Under the pieces are notes generated by a model. It did not search any database, was not told the origin of the DNA, and saw only the letters and a list, made by a program, of their open reading frames with translations. A stretch of 5,928 bases of DNA from JAHEFT01 sp964443145 (GTDB lineage Bacteria; Pseudomonadota; Gammaproteobacteria; Xanthomonadales; SZUA-36): positions 1 to 5,928 of the forward strand of contig CAYUBS010000149.1 of NCBI GenBank assembly GCA_964443145.1, given 5' to 3'. Shown one piece after another: positions 1 through 5,928 of the stretch. How positions within the stretch are numbered: the stretch's first letter is position 1; each line of letters starts with the position of its first letter. A program made the translations under genes and the position numbers.

Positions 1-1429
1 GGTGCGTTAACACTACGATCATATCGGAGGTGAATTCACCGCGGTTGAAAGCATCCACCACCTGCTGCTGTGAATCGAAGACTCGCGCTGACGCCGCGAT
101 CCGGTGAAACTCCGGCGCGACTGCGGATATCTTCACCACTGCTCTGCCGAGATTGCCCTGGACCAGTTTCAGGCCGCCTTCTGCATCGAAAGGTGCACTC
201 GCCGGTCGCAGAACTTCACTGTCCAGCGATTCCTTTGACACGTCTTTCCAACTTATGGCCTCTCCGCGTAGCTCGGGTTCACGGCAAAAGTGCTCCAGGC
301 CAGGACCCATAATGGTTTGAACATCCGCGTGTAACAGGCCGGCGTCCAGTAACGAGGAAATGGTGAAGCCCAGCCCGCCCGCAGCGTGGAAATGGTTCAC
401 ATCGGCCTCGCCATTCGGGTACACGCGCGCCATTAATGGTACTACTTCGGACAACCCGGAGAAATCGTCCCAGTTGATTTTGATTCCGGCTGCACGAGCA
501 ATGGCCAGCAAGTGAATCGTATGGTTGGTGGACCCACCGGTTGCCAGCAAGCCAACGATCGCGTTGACGATGGCTTTTTCATCCACAATCTGCCCGATCG
601 GTGTGTATTGACCACCGTCGGGCAATAATTTCAGAACCTGGCGGACGGCCTCGGCTGTGAGTACATCTCGCATGCTATTGCCCGGGTTAATGAAAGACCC
701 GCCCGGCAGCTGCAATCCCATGAACTCCATCAGCATCTGGTTGCTGTTCGCAGTGCCGTAAAAAGTACAGGTTCCGGGTGAATGGTATGACGCTGACTCG
801 GCACGCAACAATTCATCACGGCCAATACGTCCAGCAGCATATTCCTCCCGGATGCGGGCTTTTTCCTTGTTCGGTAGCCCGGATTCCATCGGCCCCGCCG
901 GTGCAAATATGATCGGTAAGTGACCGAAGCTCAACGAACCAATCAACAGGCCCGGAATGATCTTGTCGCAAACACCCAGGCAGATCCCGGCGTCGAACAT
1001 ATTGTGCGAAAAGGCAATCGCTGTGGACTGCGCGATGACATCGCGGCTGAACAGCGAAAGCTCCATGCCCGCCTGCCCCTGGGTAACGCCATCACACATG
1101 GCAGGTACGCCACCGGCGAACTGCGCCACCGCGCCGGCTTCACGTGCGGCTGTACGGATCAGGTCGGGATAACGCTCGAAAGGCTGGTGCGCGCTGAGCA
1201 TGTCATTGTAAGCAGACACGATTCCGATATTGGCGGTGGTTTCACTGAGCAGAGCCTGCTTGCCTTCCGGGCCGCAGGCGGCAATGCCATGGGCCAGGTT
1301 TCCGCAAGACAGGATTTTTCGCGAAGGCCCGGCCTGTGCTGCCTGGTCAATACGCTCCAGGTAACGCTCGCGGGTTTCCGCGCTGCGCGCACGAATTCGG
1401 TCGGTGATCTGTATCAAATTGGGATTCAT
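1..1429 (-). CDS. edd: Phosphogluconate dehydratase (6-phosphogluconate dehydratase), 3' end cut by window edge
   Basis: Edd dehydrates 6-phosphogluconate to KDPG, the committing step of the Entner-Doudoroff pathway, in the cytoplasm and with a 4Fe-4S cluster. I translated the minus strand from the ATG at 1429-1427 and found an unbroken frame of 476 codons to the left edge. The family is usually about 605 residues, so roughly 130 C-terminal residues lie outside. IlvD/Edd-family motifs are clear: AGGVPAMCDG at residues 105-114, CDKIIPG at 154-160, SPGTCTFYGTANSNQM at 217-232, and GGSTNHTIHLLAIARAAGI at 298-316. Cys154 and Cys221 fall at the same numbers as the cluster ligands I recall for E. 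coli Edd, which also supports this start. GAGGA at 1442-1438, eight bases upstream, is a good ribosome binding site. The gene follows pgl by 22 bases and is probably co-transcribed with zwf and pgl. The paralogue IlvD is less likely, given the Edd-like sequence and context. Confidence 0.96.
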   Translation of the reverse strand, partial: MNPNLIQITDRIRARSAETRERYLERIDQAAQAGPSRKILSCGNLAHGIAACGPEGKQALLSETTANIGIVSAYNDMLSAHQPFERYPDLIRTAAREAGAVAQFAGGVPAMCDGVTQGQAGMELSLFSRDVIAQSTAIAFSHNMFDAGICLGVCDKIIPGLLIGSLSFGHLPIIFAPAGPMESGLPNKEKARIREEYAAGRIGRDELLRAESASYHSPGTCTFYGTANSNQMLMEFMGLQLPGGSFINPGNSMRDVLTAEAVRQVLKLLPDGGQYTPIGQIVDEKAIVNAIVGLLATGGSTNHTIHLLAIARAAGIKINWDDFSGLSEVVPLMARVYPNGEADVNHFHAAGGLGFTISSLLDAGLLHADVQTIMGPGLEHFCREPELRGEAISWKDVSKESLDSEVLRPASAPFDAEGGLKLVQGNLGRAVVKISAVAPEFHRIAASARVFDSQQQVVDAFNRGEFTSDMIVVLTH

Positions 1430-1437
1430 TCGTGAGT

Positions 1438-1442
1438 TCCTC
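1438..1442 (-). promoter_or_regulatory. Ribosome binding site of edd
   Basis: GAGGA on the minus strand lies eight bases before the edd ATG, in the 22-base gap after the pgl stop. It is the clearest Shine-Dalgarno sequence in the window. It fixes the edd start and suggests that edd is translated independently of pgl. Confidence 0.7.
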
Positions 1443-1451
1443 AATGCGGGC

Positions 1452-2153
1452 TCAAGGCGCCCATATCACGGTCAGTGGTGAAGTATTGTGTCGCAGCAGA
1501 CTTTCGACCGGAAAGCCGCTGCCGCCCTGCTCTGCCGCTTCAAACACCTGGCGCTTGGACCGTCCAAAAATTAGCAGAACGGTTTGCCGGGTGTTGAGCA
1601 AAGCAGCCAGGCTCAGGCTGATGCGTAAATGCGGGCTGCCGGCGGTTTTCACCAGCAGACTGAGACTTTCGTTATCCGGGTCCAGTGCCGGCTTGAGACC
1701 GTCAAAATCTGGAAACAGCGAAGCAAAATGTCCGTCTTCTCCCATGCCCAGCATGACGCAACCCAACGGGGACGGTAAGCGGGATAGTGACTGGTCGATC
1801 AGCGCTGGTGCCTCATCCGCAGCAACCCCATCACGGAAAAGCGGCAGAAACCCGCCCTGCGCTGCCTGGTGGCGCAACAGGCGCTCACGAATCAGCCGCT
1901 CGTTGCTGTCCGGATGATCGGCCGGCACCCATCGTTCGTCACTGGGAATGACGATCACCTTTGACCAGTCCAGCGGCAAAGCTGAAAGCTCATCGAAACA
2001 GGAACCGGGTGTAGAACCGCCGCTCACGACAAGACCACACTCTGACTGTTGTCCGAGACATGAAGAGATCGAATCCGCAATCAATTCCGCTGCAGCACGA
2101 CTGGCAGCCGAACGGTTTGAAAACTCTCTGAACTTTACCAAGTTAGCCTTCAC
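1452..2153 (-). CDS. pgl: 6-phosphogluconolactonase (DevB/Pgl type)
   Basis: Pgl hydrolyses 6-phosphogluconolactone, the Zwf product, to 6-phosphogluconate, the Edd substrate, in the cytoplasm. With the GTG start at 2153 it has 233 residues, normal for the DevB/SOL type. Family motifs appear in order: SGGSTP at 44-49 (phosphate-binding loop), PSDERWV at 70-76, GMGEDGHFASLFP at 136-148 with the presumed catalytic His142, and LRISLSLAALLN at 176-187. The start is uncertain because the frame has no suitable ATG. GTG 2153 lies one base after the zwf TAG stop, which suits translational coupling, but it has no clear ribosome binding site. TTG 2141 has GAAGG five bases upstream and would give 229 residues. 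TTG 2189 would give 245 residues, overlap zwf by 35 bases and add an unconserved-looking Ala-rich leader. The TGA stop is at 1454-1452, 22 bases before edd. Product identity is secure; only the first residues are in doubt. Confidence 0.94.
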   Translation of the reverse strand: MKANLVKFREFSNRSAASRAAAELIADSISSCLGQQSECGLVVSGGSTPGSCFDELSALPLDWSKVIVIPSDERWVPADHPDSNERLIRERLLRHQAAQGGFLPLFRDGVAADEAPALIDQSLSRLPSPLGCVMLGMGEDGHFASLFPDFDGLKPALDPDNESLSLLVKTAGSPHLRISLSLAALLNTRQTVLLIFGRSKRQVFEAAEQGGSGFPVESLLRHNTSPLTVIWAP

Positions 2154-2154
2154 G

Positions 2155-3624
2155 CTAGTCCGGACGCCAGCGGCGGCCGTCGCGATCAACTAACAACGAT
2201 GCGGCCGTTGGCCCCCAGGTTCCCGCCACGTATTCTTCGACCGGCTGGTTGGTTTCTTCCCAGGCCGCGATGATGTCATCGATCCAGCGCCAGGCAAACT
2301 CGACTTCGTCGCGGCGCATGAACAGTGCCGGGTCACCACGGATCACTTCCATCAGCAGGCGTTCGTACGCATCAGGATAACCCGTGCCAAAGGTCTGCTC
2401 GAAACTCAGGTCCAGGGAAACCGGTTGCAGGTCGAAGCCTCCAGGCCCCGGCACTTTGGACATCAGGCTGAGTTGCACCCCTTCGTCCGGCTGAAGGCGA
2501 ATGCTGAGGCGATTAGGACCGCTGTTTCCGGTGAGTTCCGGAAAGATGGAATGCGGGACCTGTTGGAACTGGATCACAATCTCTGAGTACTTCTCCTTCA
2601 GCCGCTTACCTGTCCGCAGGTAAAACGGCACGTTCGACCAGCGCCAGTTATCGATCTGCAGTTTCAGTGCAACAAACGTTTCGGTGACGCTTTGCCTTCC
2701 GTCCAGCTCTTCAAGGTAACCGGGAACTGCTTCTTTTTTAATGGCACCAGCCTGGTACTGGCCCCTGACGGTGTGGCGTTTGACCTGTTCGACACCCAAT
2801 GGCTTCAGTGAGCGTAAAACCTTCATTTTTTCGTCGCGCACCGCTTCGTGGCGGCGATTGGTGGGCGGTTCCATCGCGGTCAGACAGAGCAACTGCATCA
2901 GGTGGTTCTGGACCATGTCGCGCAGGGTTCCAACCTGGTCGAAAAACTCGATGCGGTTGCCCACACCCAGGTCTTCGGCAACGGTGATCTGGACGTGGTC
3001 GATATTGCTGCGGTTCCACAAGGGTTCAAACAACGAATTGGCAAAGCGTAAAGCCAGCAAATTCTGGACCGTTTCCTTGCCCAGGTAATGGTCGATTCTG
3101 AAAATCCGGTTTTCCGGAAAGCACTCACCCACCTGGTCGTTGATCAAGCGGGCTGACTCGTAATCTGTGCCCAGCGGTTTCTCCAGCACGATACGGACTT
3201 CCTCGCTAATCAGGCCGGTCTCGCGTAAACCCTGGGCGATCGGCCCGAACAGCTGCGGCGCCGTGGCGAGGTAGAAAACGCGAATACGGCTTTCATGGCC
3301 TTCCAGCACGGAAGACAGCCCTTGCCAGCTTGAAGTATCGAGTGCGTCGCACTGGACATACTGGAGCCGCCTGGAAAAATCGTTCCAATACTCGTCCGAA
3401 TACTCAGAATCTTTCAGACGGGCAAGCAGTGATTGCCTGACCTTTTCAAGAAAGTCCTCCTGGCTGATATCCGAACGGCCGAGCGAGATAATCCGGCAAT
3501 CGTCCGGCATCTGGCTGTCGCGATCCCGGTGGTAAAGGGCTGGCAGCAATTTCCGCAGAGCCAGGTCACCGGCGCCACCAAAAATAACCAGGTCAAATAC
3601 ATCTACTGGAATGAACTTTGCCAT
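2155..3624 (-). CDS. zwf: Glucose-6-phosphate 1-dehydrogenase
   Basis: Zwf oxidises glucose-6-phosphate to 6-phosphogluconolactone while reducing NADP+ (or NAD+), and feeds the Entner-Doudoroff and pentose phosphate routes. The 489 residues match the usual bacterial length. The N-terminal Rossmann domain carries VIFGGAGDLALRKLLPAL at 13-30. EKPLG follows at 148-152, and the substrate-binding signature RIDHYLGKE at 176-184. RDMVQNHLMQ at 235-244 contains the expected catalytic His241. YLRTGKRL at 335-342 and the C-terminal YERLLMEVIRGDPALF region at 420-435 complete the family pattern. The protein reads much like E. coli Zwf over its whole length. One difference stands out: Ala18 replaces the E. 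coli Lys18 in the nucleotide-binding loop, while Arg50 is kept. The ATG at 3624 follows a weak AGGG at 3635-3632. The gene lies 46 bases after pruA, and its TAG stop almost abuts the pgl start, indicating an operon. Confidence 0.98.
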   Translation of the reverse strand: MAKFIPVDVFDLVIFGGAGDLALRKLLPALYHRDRDSQMPDDCRIISLGRSDISQEDFLEKVRQSLLARLKDSEYSDEYWNDFSRRLQYVQCDALDTSSWQGLSSVLEGHESRIRVFYLATAPQLFGPIAQGLRETGLISEEVRIVLEKPLGTDYESARLINDQVGECFPENRIFRIDHYLGKETVQNLLALRFANSLFEPLWNRSNIDHVQITVAEDLGVGNRIEFFDQVGTLRDMVQNHLMQLLCLTAMEPPTNRRHEAVRDEKMKVLRSLKPLGVEQVKRHTVRGQYQAGAIKKEAVPGYLEELDGRQSVTETFVALKLQIDNWRWSNVPFYLRTGKRLKEKYSEIVIQFQQVPHSIFPELTGNSGPNRLSIRLQPDEGVQLSLMSKVPGPGGFDLQPVSLDLSFEQTFGTGYPDAYERLLMEVIRGDPALFMRRDEVEFAWRWIDDIIAAWEETNQPVEEYVAGTWGPTAASLLVDRDGRRWRPD

Positions 3625-3670
3625 CTTAAAACCCTAACCGTTTATTGTTTCAGAGTTATTGCGAATAGCC

Positions 3671-5311
3671 TCAGGACTCGTCCATAAACGGATAAGGGAA
3701 ATCCGTCGGCGGCACAAAGGTTTCCTTGACCGTGCGGGTCGAGACCCAACGCATCAGGTTAGCCGCCGACCCGGCCTTGTCGTTGGTTCCGGACGCCCGG
3801 CCACCGCCAAATGGCTGTTGGCCAACCACAGCTCCGGTTGGCTTGTCGTTGATGTAGAAATTACCCGCCGCGTTTTCCAGTTTAGCCATGGCCATGTTTA
3901 CAGCACTGCGGTCACGGCTGATGATTGCTCCTGTCAGCGCATAGATAGAAGAACTGTCACACAGGTCCAGAACCTCTTCGAAGGCTTCGTCTTCATAGAC
4001 GTAGATGGTCAGCACGGGGCCGAAAATCTCCTCCACCATGGTGCGGAATTTGGGATCGGTGGCCAGGATGACGGTGGGCTCGATGAAATAGCCGACAGAA
4101 TCATCAGAGCTGCCGCCGAAAATGATCTCCGCGCCTTCGTTCTCACGCGTGTAGTCGATATAGGCTGTGATTGAATTGAAAGCGGACTGGTCGATCACCG
4201 CACCGACAAAATTACGGAAATCGGTCGGTGGACCCATCTTGACTCGTCCCAGGGCCTCTTCCATACCGGCCTCAACACCGGCCCAGAGTGAGCGGGGAAT
4301 GTAGGCCCGGCTGGCTGCTGAACATTTTTGCCCCTGGTATTCGAATGAACCCCGCACCAGCGCCGTCACCACCACATCCACATCGGCACTGGCGTGTGCA
4401 ACGACGAAATCCTTGCCGCCGGTTTCACCGACAATTCGCGGGTAGGACTTGTAACGATCTATGTTGCCGCCAATGTTCTTCCACATCTGCTGGAACACAC
4501 GGGTAGAGCCGGTGAAGTGAACCCCGGAAAGGTTGGGGTCGGCCAGGCAGATATCACCTACGCTGGCACCCGAACCAGGCACAAAATTGATCACGCCGGG
4601 TGGCAGACCGGCCTCTTCCAGAATCTGCATGAACAAGTACGGTGTGTACACCAGCGATGAGGCAGGCTTCCATACCACCGTGTTGCCCATCAGGGCCGGC
4701 GCGGTCGGCAGATTGCCGGCAATCGCTGTGAAATTGAACGGGGTCACCGCAAACACAAAACCCTCTAGCGGCCGATGTTGCACGTAGTTCCAGATACCCT
4801 CGGAAGACTCAGGCTGCTTCTGATAGATTTCCCGGGCGTAGTGAACATTAAAGCGTAGGAAATCAACCAATTCACAGGCCGCATCAATTTCCGCCTGAAA
4901 TGCCGTTTTTCCGCCGGTGAGCATGGCCAATGCATTCATCCGGGCCCGATATTTGGTCGCCAGCAATTCGGCTGCCTTCAGAAAAATGGCAGCGCGCTCT
5001 TCCCATCTGAATGCCCGCCATTCGCTCTGCGCGGCAACGGCGCAATCGATGGCCTGCTGCACTTCTTCCGGACCTGCCTTGTGGTAAGTGGCCATCACAT
5101 GCTGGTGATCGTGCGGCATCACCACCTTACCCATGTTGCCGGTGGTTACCCGCTTACCGCCGATGACGATCGGAATTTCAATTTCGCCGGAAGACAGTTC
5201 TGCCAGCGCCTGTTTTAACTCGATCTTTTCCACGCTGCCGGGTGCGTAGTTGAGAACCGGTTCGTTAACCGGATAAGGCGGATCGATGACTGCGTTGTTG
5301 ATCAGATTCAT
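3671..5311 (-). CDS. pruA: L-glutamate gamma-semialdehyde dehydrogenase (1-pyrroline-5-carboxylate dehydrogenase), ALDH4A1-like
   Basis: This enzyme oxidises glutamate gamma-semialdehyde, in equilibrium with pyrroline-5-carboxylate, to glutamate with NAD+. It is the last step of proline (and often ornithine or arginine) breakdown. The 546 residues fit the stand-alone long P5C dehydrogenase family, which resembles mitochondrial ALDH4A1 and differs from the C-terminal half of bifunctional PutA. Visible aldehyde dehydrogenase landmarks are TPFNFTAIAGN at 190-200 with oxyanion-hole Asn193, WKPAS at 214-218, FTGST at 266-270, GETGGK at 295-300 with general base Glu296, and GQKCSAASR at 327-335 with catalytic Cys330. 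EEIFGPV at 427-433 and FGGGRASGTNDKAG at 501-514 follow; the last is the segment expected to bind the glutamate end of the substrate. The ATG at 5311 has AAGAGA eight bases upstream (5325-5320). The stop is at 3673-3671. No proline dehydrogenase gene is in the window. The neighbours downstream are Entner-Doudoroff genes, an unexpected pairing. Confidence 0.95.
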   Translation of the reverse strand: MNLINNAVIDPPYPVNEPVLNYAPGSVEKIELKQALAELSSGEIEIPIVIGGKRVTTGNMGKVVMPHDHQHVMATYHKAGPEEVQQAIDCAVAAQSEWRAFRWEERAAIFLKAAELLATKYRARMNALAMLTGGKTAFQAEIDAACELVDFLRFNVHYAREIYQKQPESSEGIWNYVQHRPLEGFVFAVTPFNFTAIAGNLPTAPALMGNTVVWKPASSLVYTPYLFMQILEEAGLPPGVINFVPGSGASVGDICLADPNLSGVHFTGSTRVFQQMWKNIGGNIDRYKSYPRIVGETGGKDFVVAHASADVDVVVTALVRGSFEYQGQKCSAASRAYIPRSLWAGVEAGMEEALGRVKMGPPTDFRNFVGAVIDQSAFNSITAYIDYTRENEGAEIIFGGSSDDSVGYFIEPTVILATDPKFRTMVEEIFGPVLTIYVYEDEAFEEVLDLCDSSSIYALTGAIISRDRSAVNMAMAKLENAAGNFYINDKPTGAVVGQQPFGGGRASGTNDKAGSAANLMRWVSTRTVKETFVPPTDFPYPFMDES

Positions 5312-5319
5312 GGGTTATG

Positions 5320-5325
5320 TCTCTT
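5320..5325 (-). promoter_or_regulatory. Ribosome binding site of pruA
   Basis: AAGAGA on the minus strand lies eight bases before the ATG at 5311. It is a moderate match to the Shine-Dalgarno sequence, and no better start or site lies nearby, so it supports the chosen start. Confidence 0.5.
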
Positions 5326-5370
5326 GAATAAGTGATTAGGAATCAAGGCGTTTGTGCTAAGCGGTGCTGC

Positions 5371-5398
5371 ATCATAGTTTAGCAGGTAAAAGAGTAAA
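5371..5398 (-). promoter_or_regulatory. Putative sigma70-type promoter for pruA (and possibly zwf-pgl-edd)
   Basis: On the minus strand TATGAT (5376-5371) matches the -10 consensus at five of six positions. TTTACT (5398-5393), 16 bases upstream, matches the -35 consensus at four of six. Transcription would start near 5364, giving a leader of about 53 bases before the pruA ATG. The -35 box lies within the T-run of the upstream terminator. The call comes from inspection only, and the leader shows no strong operator palindrome. Confidence 0.35.
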
Positions 5399-5418
5399 AA
5401 AAGGGGTCAGAACCCTTT
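5396..5418 (-). terminator. Putative intrinsic terminator after the flippase gene
   Basis: Read on the minus strand, AAAGGG (5418-5413) pairs perfectly with CCCTTT (5405-5400) across a seven-base loop, and four more T residues follow (5399-5396). This is the usual form of a rho-independent terminator, although the stem is short and partly A-T. The stem begins inside the TAA stop codon (5419-5417) of the membrane protein gene. A wider fold is also possible, in which GAGTAAA (5422-5416) pairs with TTTACTC (5398-5392) around a GGGT/ACCC inner stem. The plus strand has only a short T-run after the hairpin, so termination is expected mainly for leftward transcription. Confidence 0.6.
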
Positions 5419-5928
5419 ACTCGTCAATGGGCTGTGACGCTTTTTTTGGCCCAATTTTCCCCATGCGTGCGATCAGCCTGGCGGTGAGCAGGAAAGTGAG
5501 TATGGAAGTCGCCACCGAAGCCAGGCCCGGGCCAATCAGGCCGACGTAACCCGTCACCACGTAAAAGAGCACGATGTAGAAGCAGATACCCACCATGTGA
5601 ATGCGCAACAGGGCTGTGGCCTTGCCCATGGCGTATGCTGAAGCCCGTAGCGGCGCACTGGCTAACTCAAAGGAAGCAGCGAGCAACAGCAGCGTCAGCA
5701 GTGGCGCAGCGGGCACATAATCTTCACCGATCAGGGCCAGCAGATATTCTCCGGTAAACCAGGCAAATACAACAATCAGCAGCCCGGCACTGCCGGCGAT
5801 AAGAGAGGTCCGGAACTGCAACTTTTTGAACCCGCTTTCATCGGAACGCCATGCCCGTGTGAGGTCCGGAAACAAGACGTCCCTGAGCAAGGCAGCCGGT
5901 CTGCCCAGAATGGTAGATATTTCTCGCG
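5417..5928 (-). CDS. Polysaccharide (O-antigen-type) flippase family membrane protein, C-terminal part only
   Basis: The frame is open from the right edge to the TAA at 5419-5417 and gives 169 residues with no start in the window. The TTG at 5890 has an in-frame continuation upstream, so it is not the likely start. The fragment opens with a cytoplasmic-looking segment (GRPAALLRDVLFPDLTRAW, residues 8-26) typical of the loop in oligosaccharide flippases of the MOP/Wzx superfamily. Four hydrophobic segments follow, at about 42-64, 75-97, 110-131 and 133-152, then a basic cytoplasmic tail with KIGPKK. Family members usually have 400-500 residues and 12 or more membrane spans, so roughly the last third is seen. 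They move lipid-linked sugar units across the inner membrane. The assignment rests on topology and general sequence character; another multi-spanning exporter cannot be excluded. A terminator separates it from pruA, so it probably belongs to a different unit further right. Confidence 0.7.
   Translation of the reverse strand, partial: REISTILGRPAALLRDVLFPDLTRAWRSDESGFKKLQFRTSLIAGSAGLLIVVFAWFTGEYLLALIGEDYVPAAPLLTLLLLAASFELASAPLRASAYAMGKATALLRIHMVGICFYIVLFYVVTGYVGLIGPGLASVATSILTFLLTARLIARMGKIGPKKASQPIDE

Noticed and set aside
70..312. Plus-strand open frame of 80 codons near the left edge
   Set aside because: The minus strand here encodes the continuous edd frame (residues about 373-453). The plus-strand peptide is Pro/Arg/Leu-rich and unconvincing.
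920..1435. Plus-strand open frame of 171 codons opposite edd
   Set aside because: It lies wholly antisense to the strongly conserved edd frame. Its translation shows no recognisable motif, and it reflects codon bias of the real gene.
1432..1917. Plus-strand open frame of 161 codons opposite pgl
   Set aside because: It is antisense to pgl. The translation is Ser/Arg-rich without domain features, as expected for a shadow frame.
3625..3670. Possible separate promoter, terminator or HexR operator in the pruA-zwf gap
   Set aside because: I found no good -35/-10 pair, no hairpin with a T-run, and no TTGT-N7/8-ACAA or TGTAATTAAATTACA-like palindrome of the kinds reported for HexR at zwf and edd genes. 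The pruA upstream region also lacks one.
3659..4174. Plus-strand open frame of 171 codons opposite the end of pruA
   Set aside because: It overlaps conserved pruA sequence on the other strand. It has no convincing ribosome binding site or family motif.
5361..5386. CTGC/GCAG inverted repeat around the predicted -10 box of pruA as an operator
   Set aside because: The arms are only four bases long around an 11-base spacer. Such pairs are expected by chance, so it is not enough for an operator call.
5890..5928. TTG at 5890 as the start of a 157-residue membrane protein
   Set aside because: The same frame continues without a stop to the window edge with flippase-like sequence (GRPAALLRDVLFPD). 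The gene is therefore cut by the edge and does not start there.

Overview
The window looks like chromosomal DNA of a heterotrophic proteobacterium, most likely a gammaproteobacterium. This rests on the E. coli-like Zwf and Edd and the compact zwf-pgl-edd order; the lineage is an inference and cannot be fixed further without a database search. All genes I can support lie on the minus strand, so transcription runs right to left. There is no gene-free stretch longer than about 300 bases. I see no RNA gene, insertion sequence, CRISPR array, phage or plasmid feature.

Right to left: (1) 5928-5417 is the C-terminal part of a multi-spanning membrane protein of the polysaccharide flippase (MOP/Wzx-like) type, cut by the window edge. 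It ends at a hairpin plus T-run that looks like an intrinsic terminator and contains a near-palindromic GGGTCAGAACCC core. (2) A gap of about 105 bases (5312-5416) holds that terminator and a plausible promoter for the next gene. (3) 5311-3671 is a full-length glutamate semialdehyde (P5C) dehydrogenase of the long ALDH4A1-like type. (4) 3624-2155 is glucose-6-phosphate dehydrogenase, zwf. (5) About 2153-1452 is 6-phosphogluconolactonase, pgl, which begins within a base of the zwf stop. (6) 1429-1 is phosphogluconate dehydratase, edd, which runs off the left edge without its last roughly 130 residues.

Zwf, Pgl and Edd catalyse consecutive steps: glucose-6-phosphate to 6-phosphogluconolactone to 6-phosphogluconate to 2-keto-3-deoxy-6-phosphogluconate (KDPG). 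This is the upper Entner-Doudoroff pathway. The missing aldolase (eda) and possibly glucokinase would be expected further left, which is an inference. The P5C dehydrogenase, the last step of proline catabolism to glutamate, sits 46 bases upstream of zwf on the same strand with no visible terminator between them, so the four genes may form one transcription unit.

This is mostly ordinary central metabolism, and I did not find a clearly new biological system. The points most worth a second look are the proline-catabolism gene leading a sugar-acid operon, an alanine in Zwf where E. coli has a lysine that helps recognise NADP+, the terminator/promoter overlap upstream of pruA with its possibly recurrent core sequence, and the uncertain non-ATG start of pgl.
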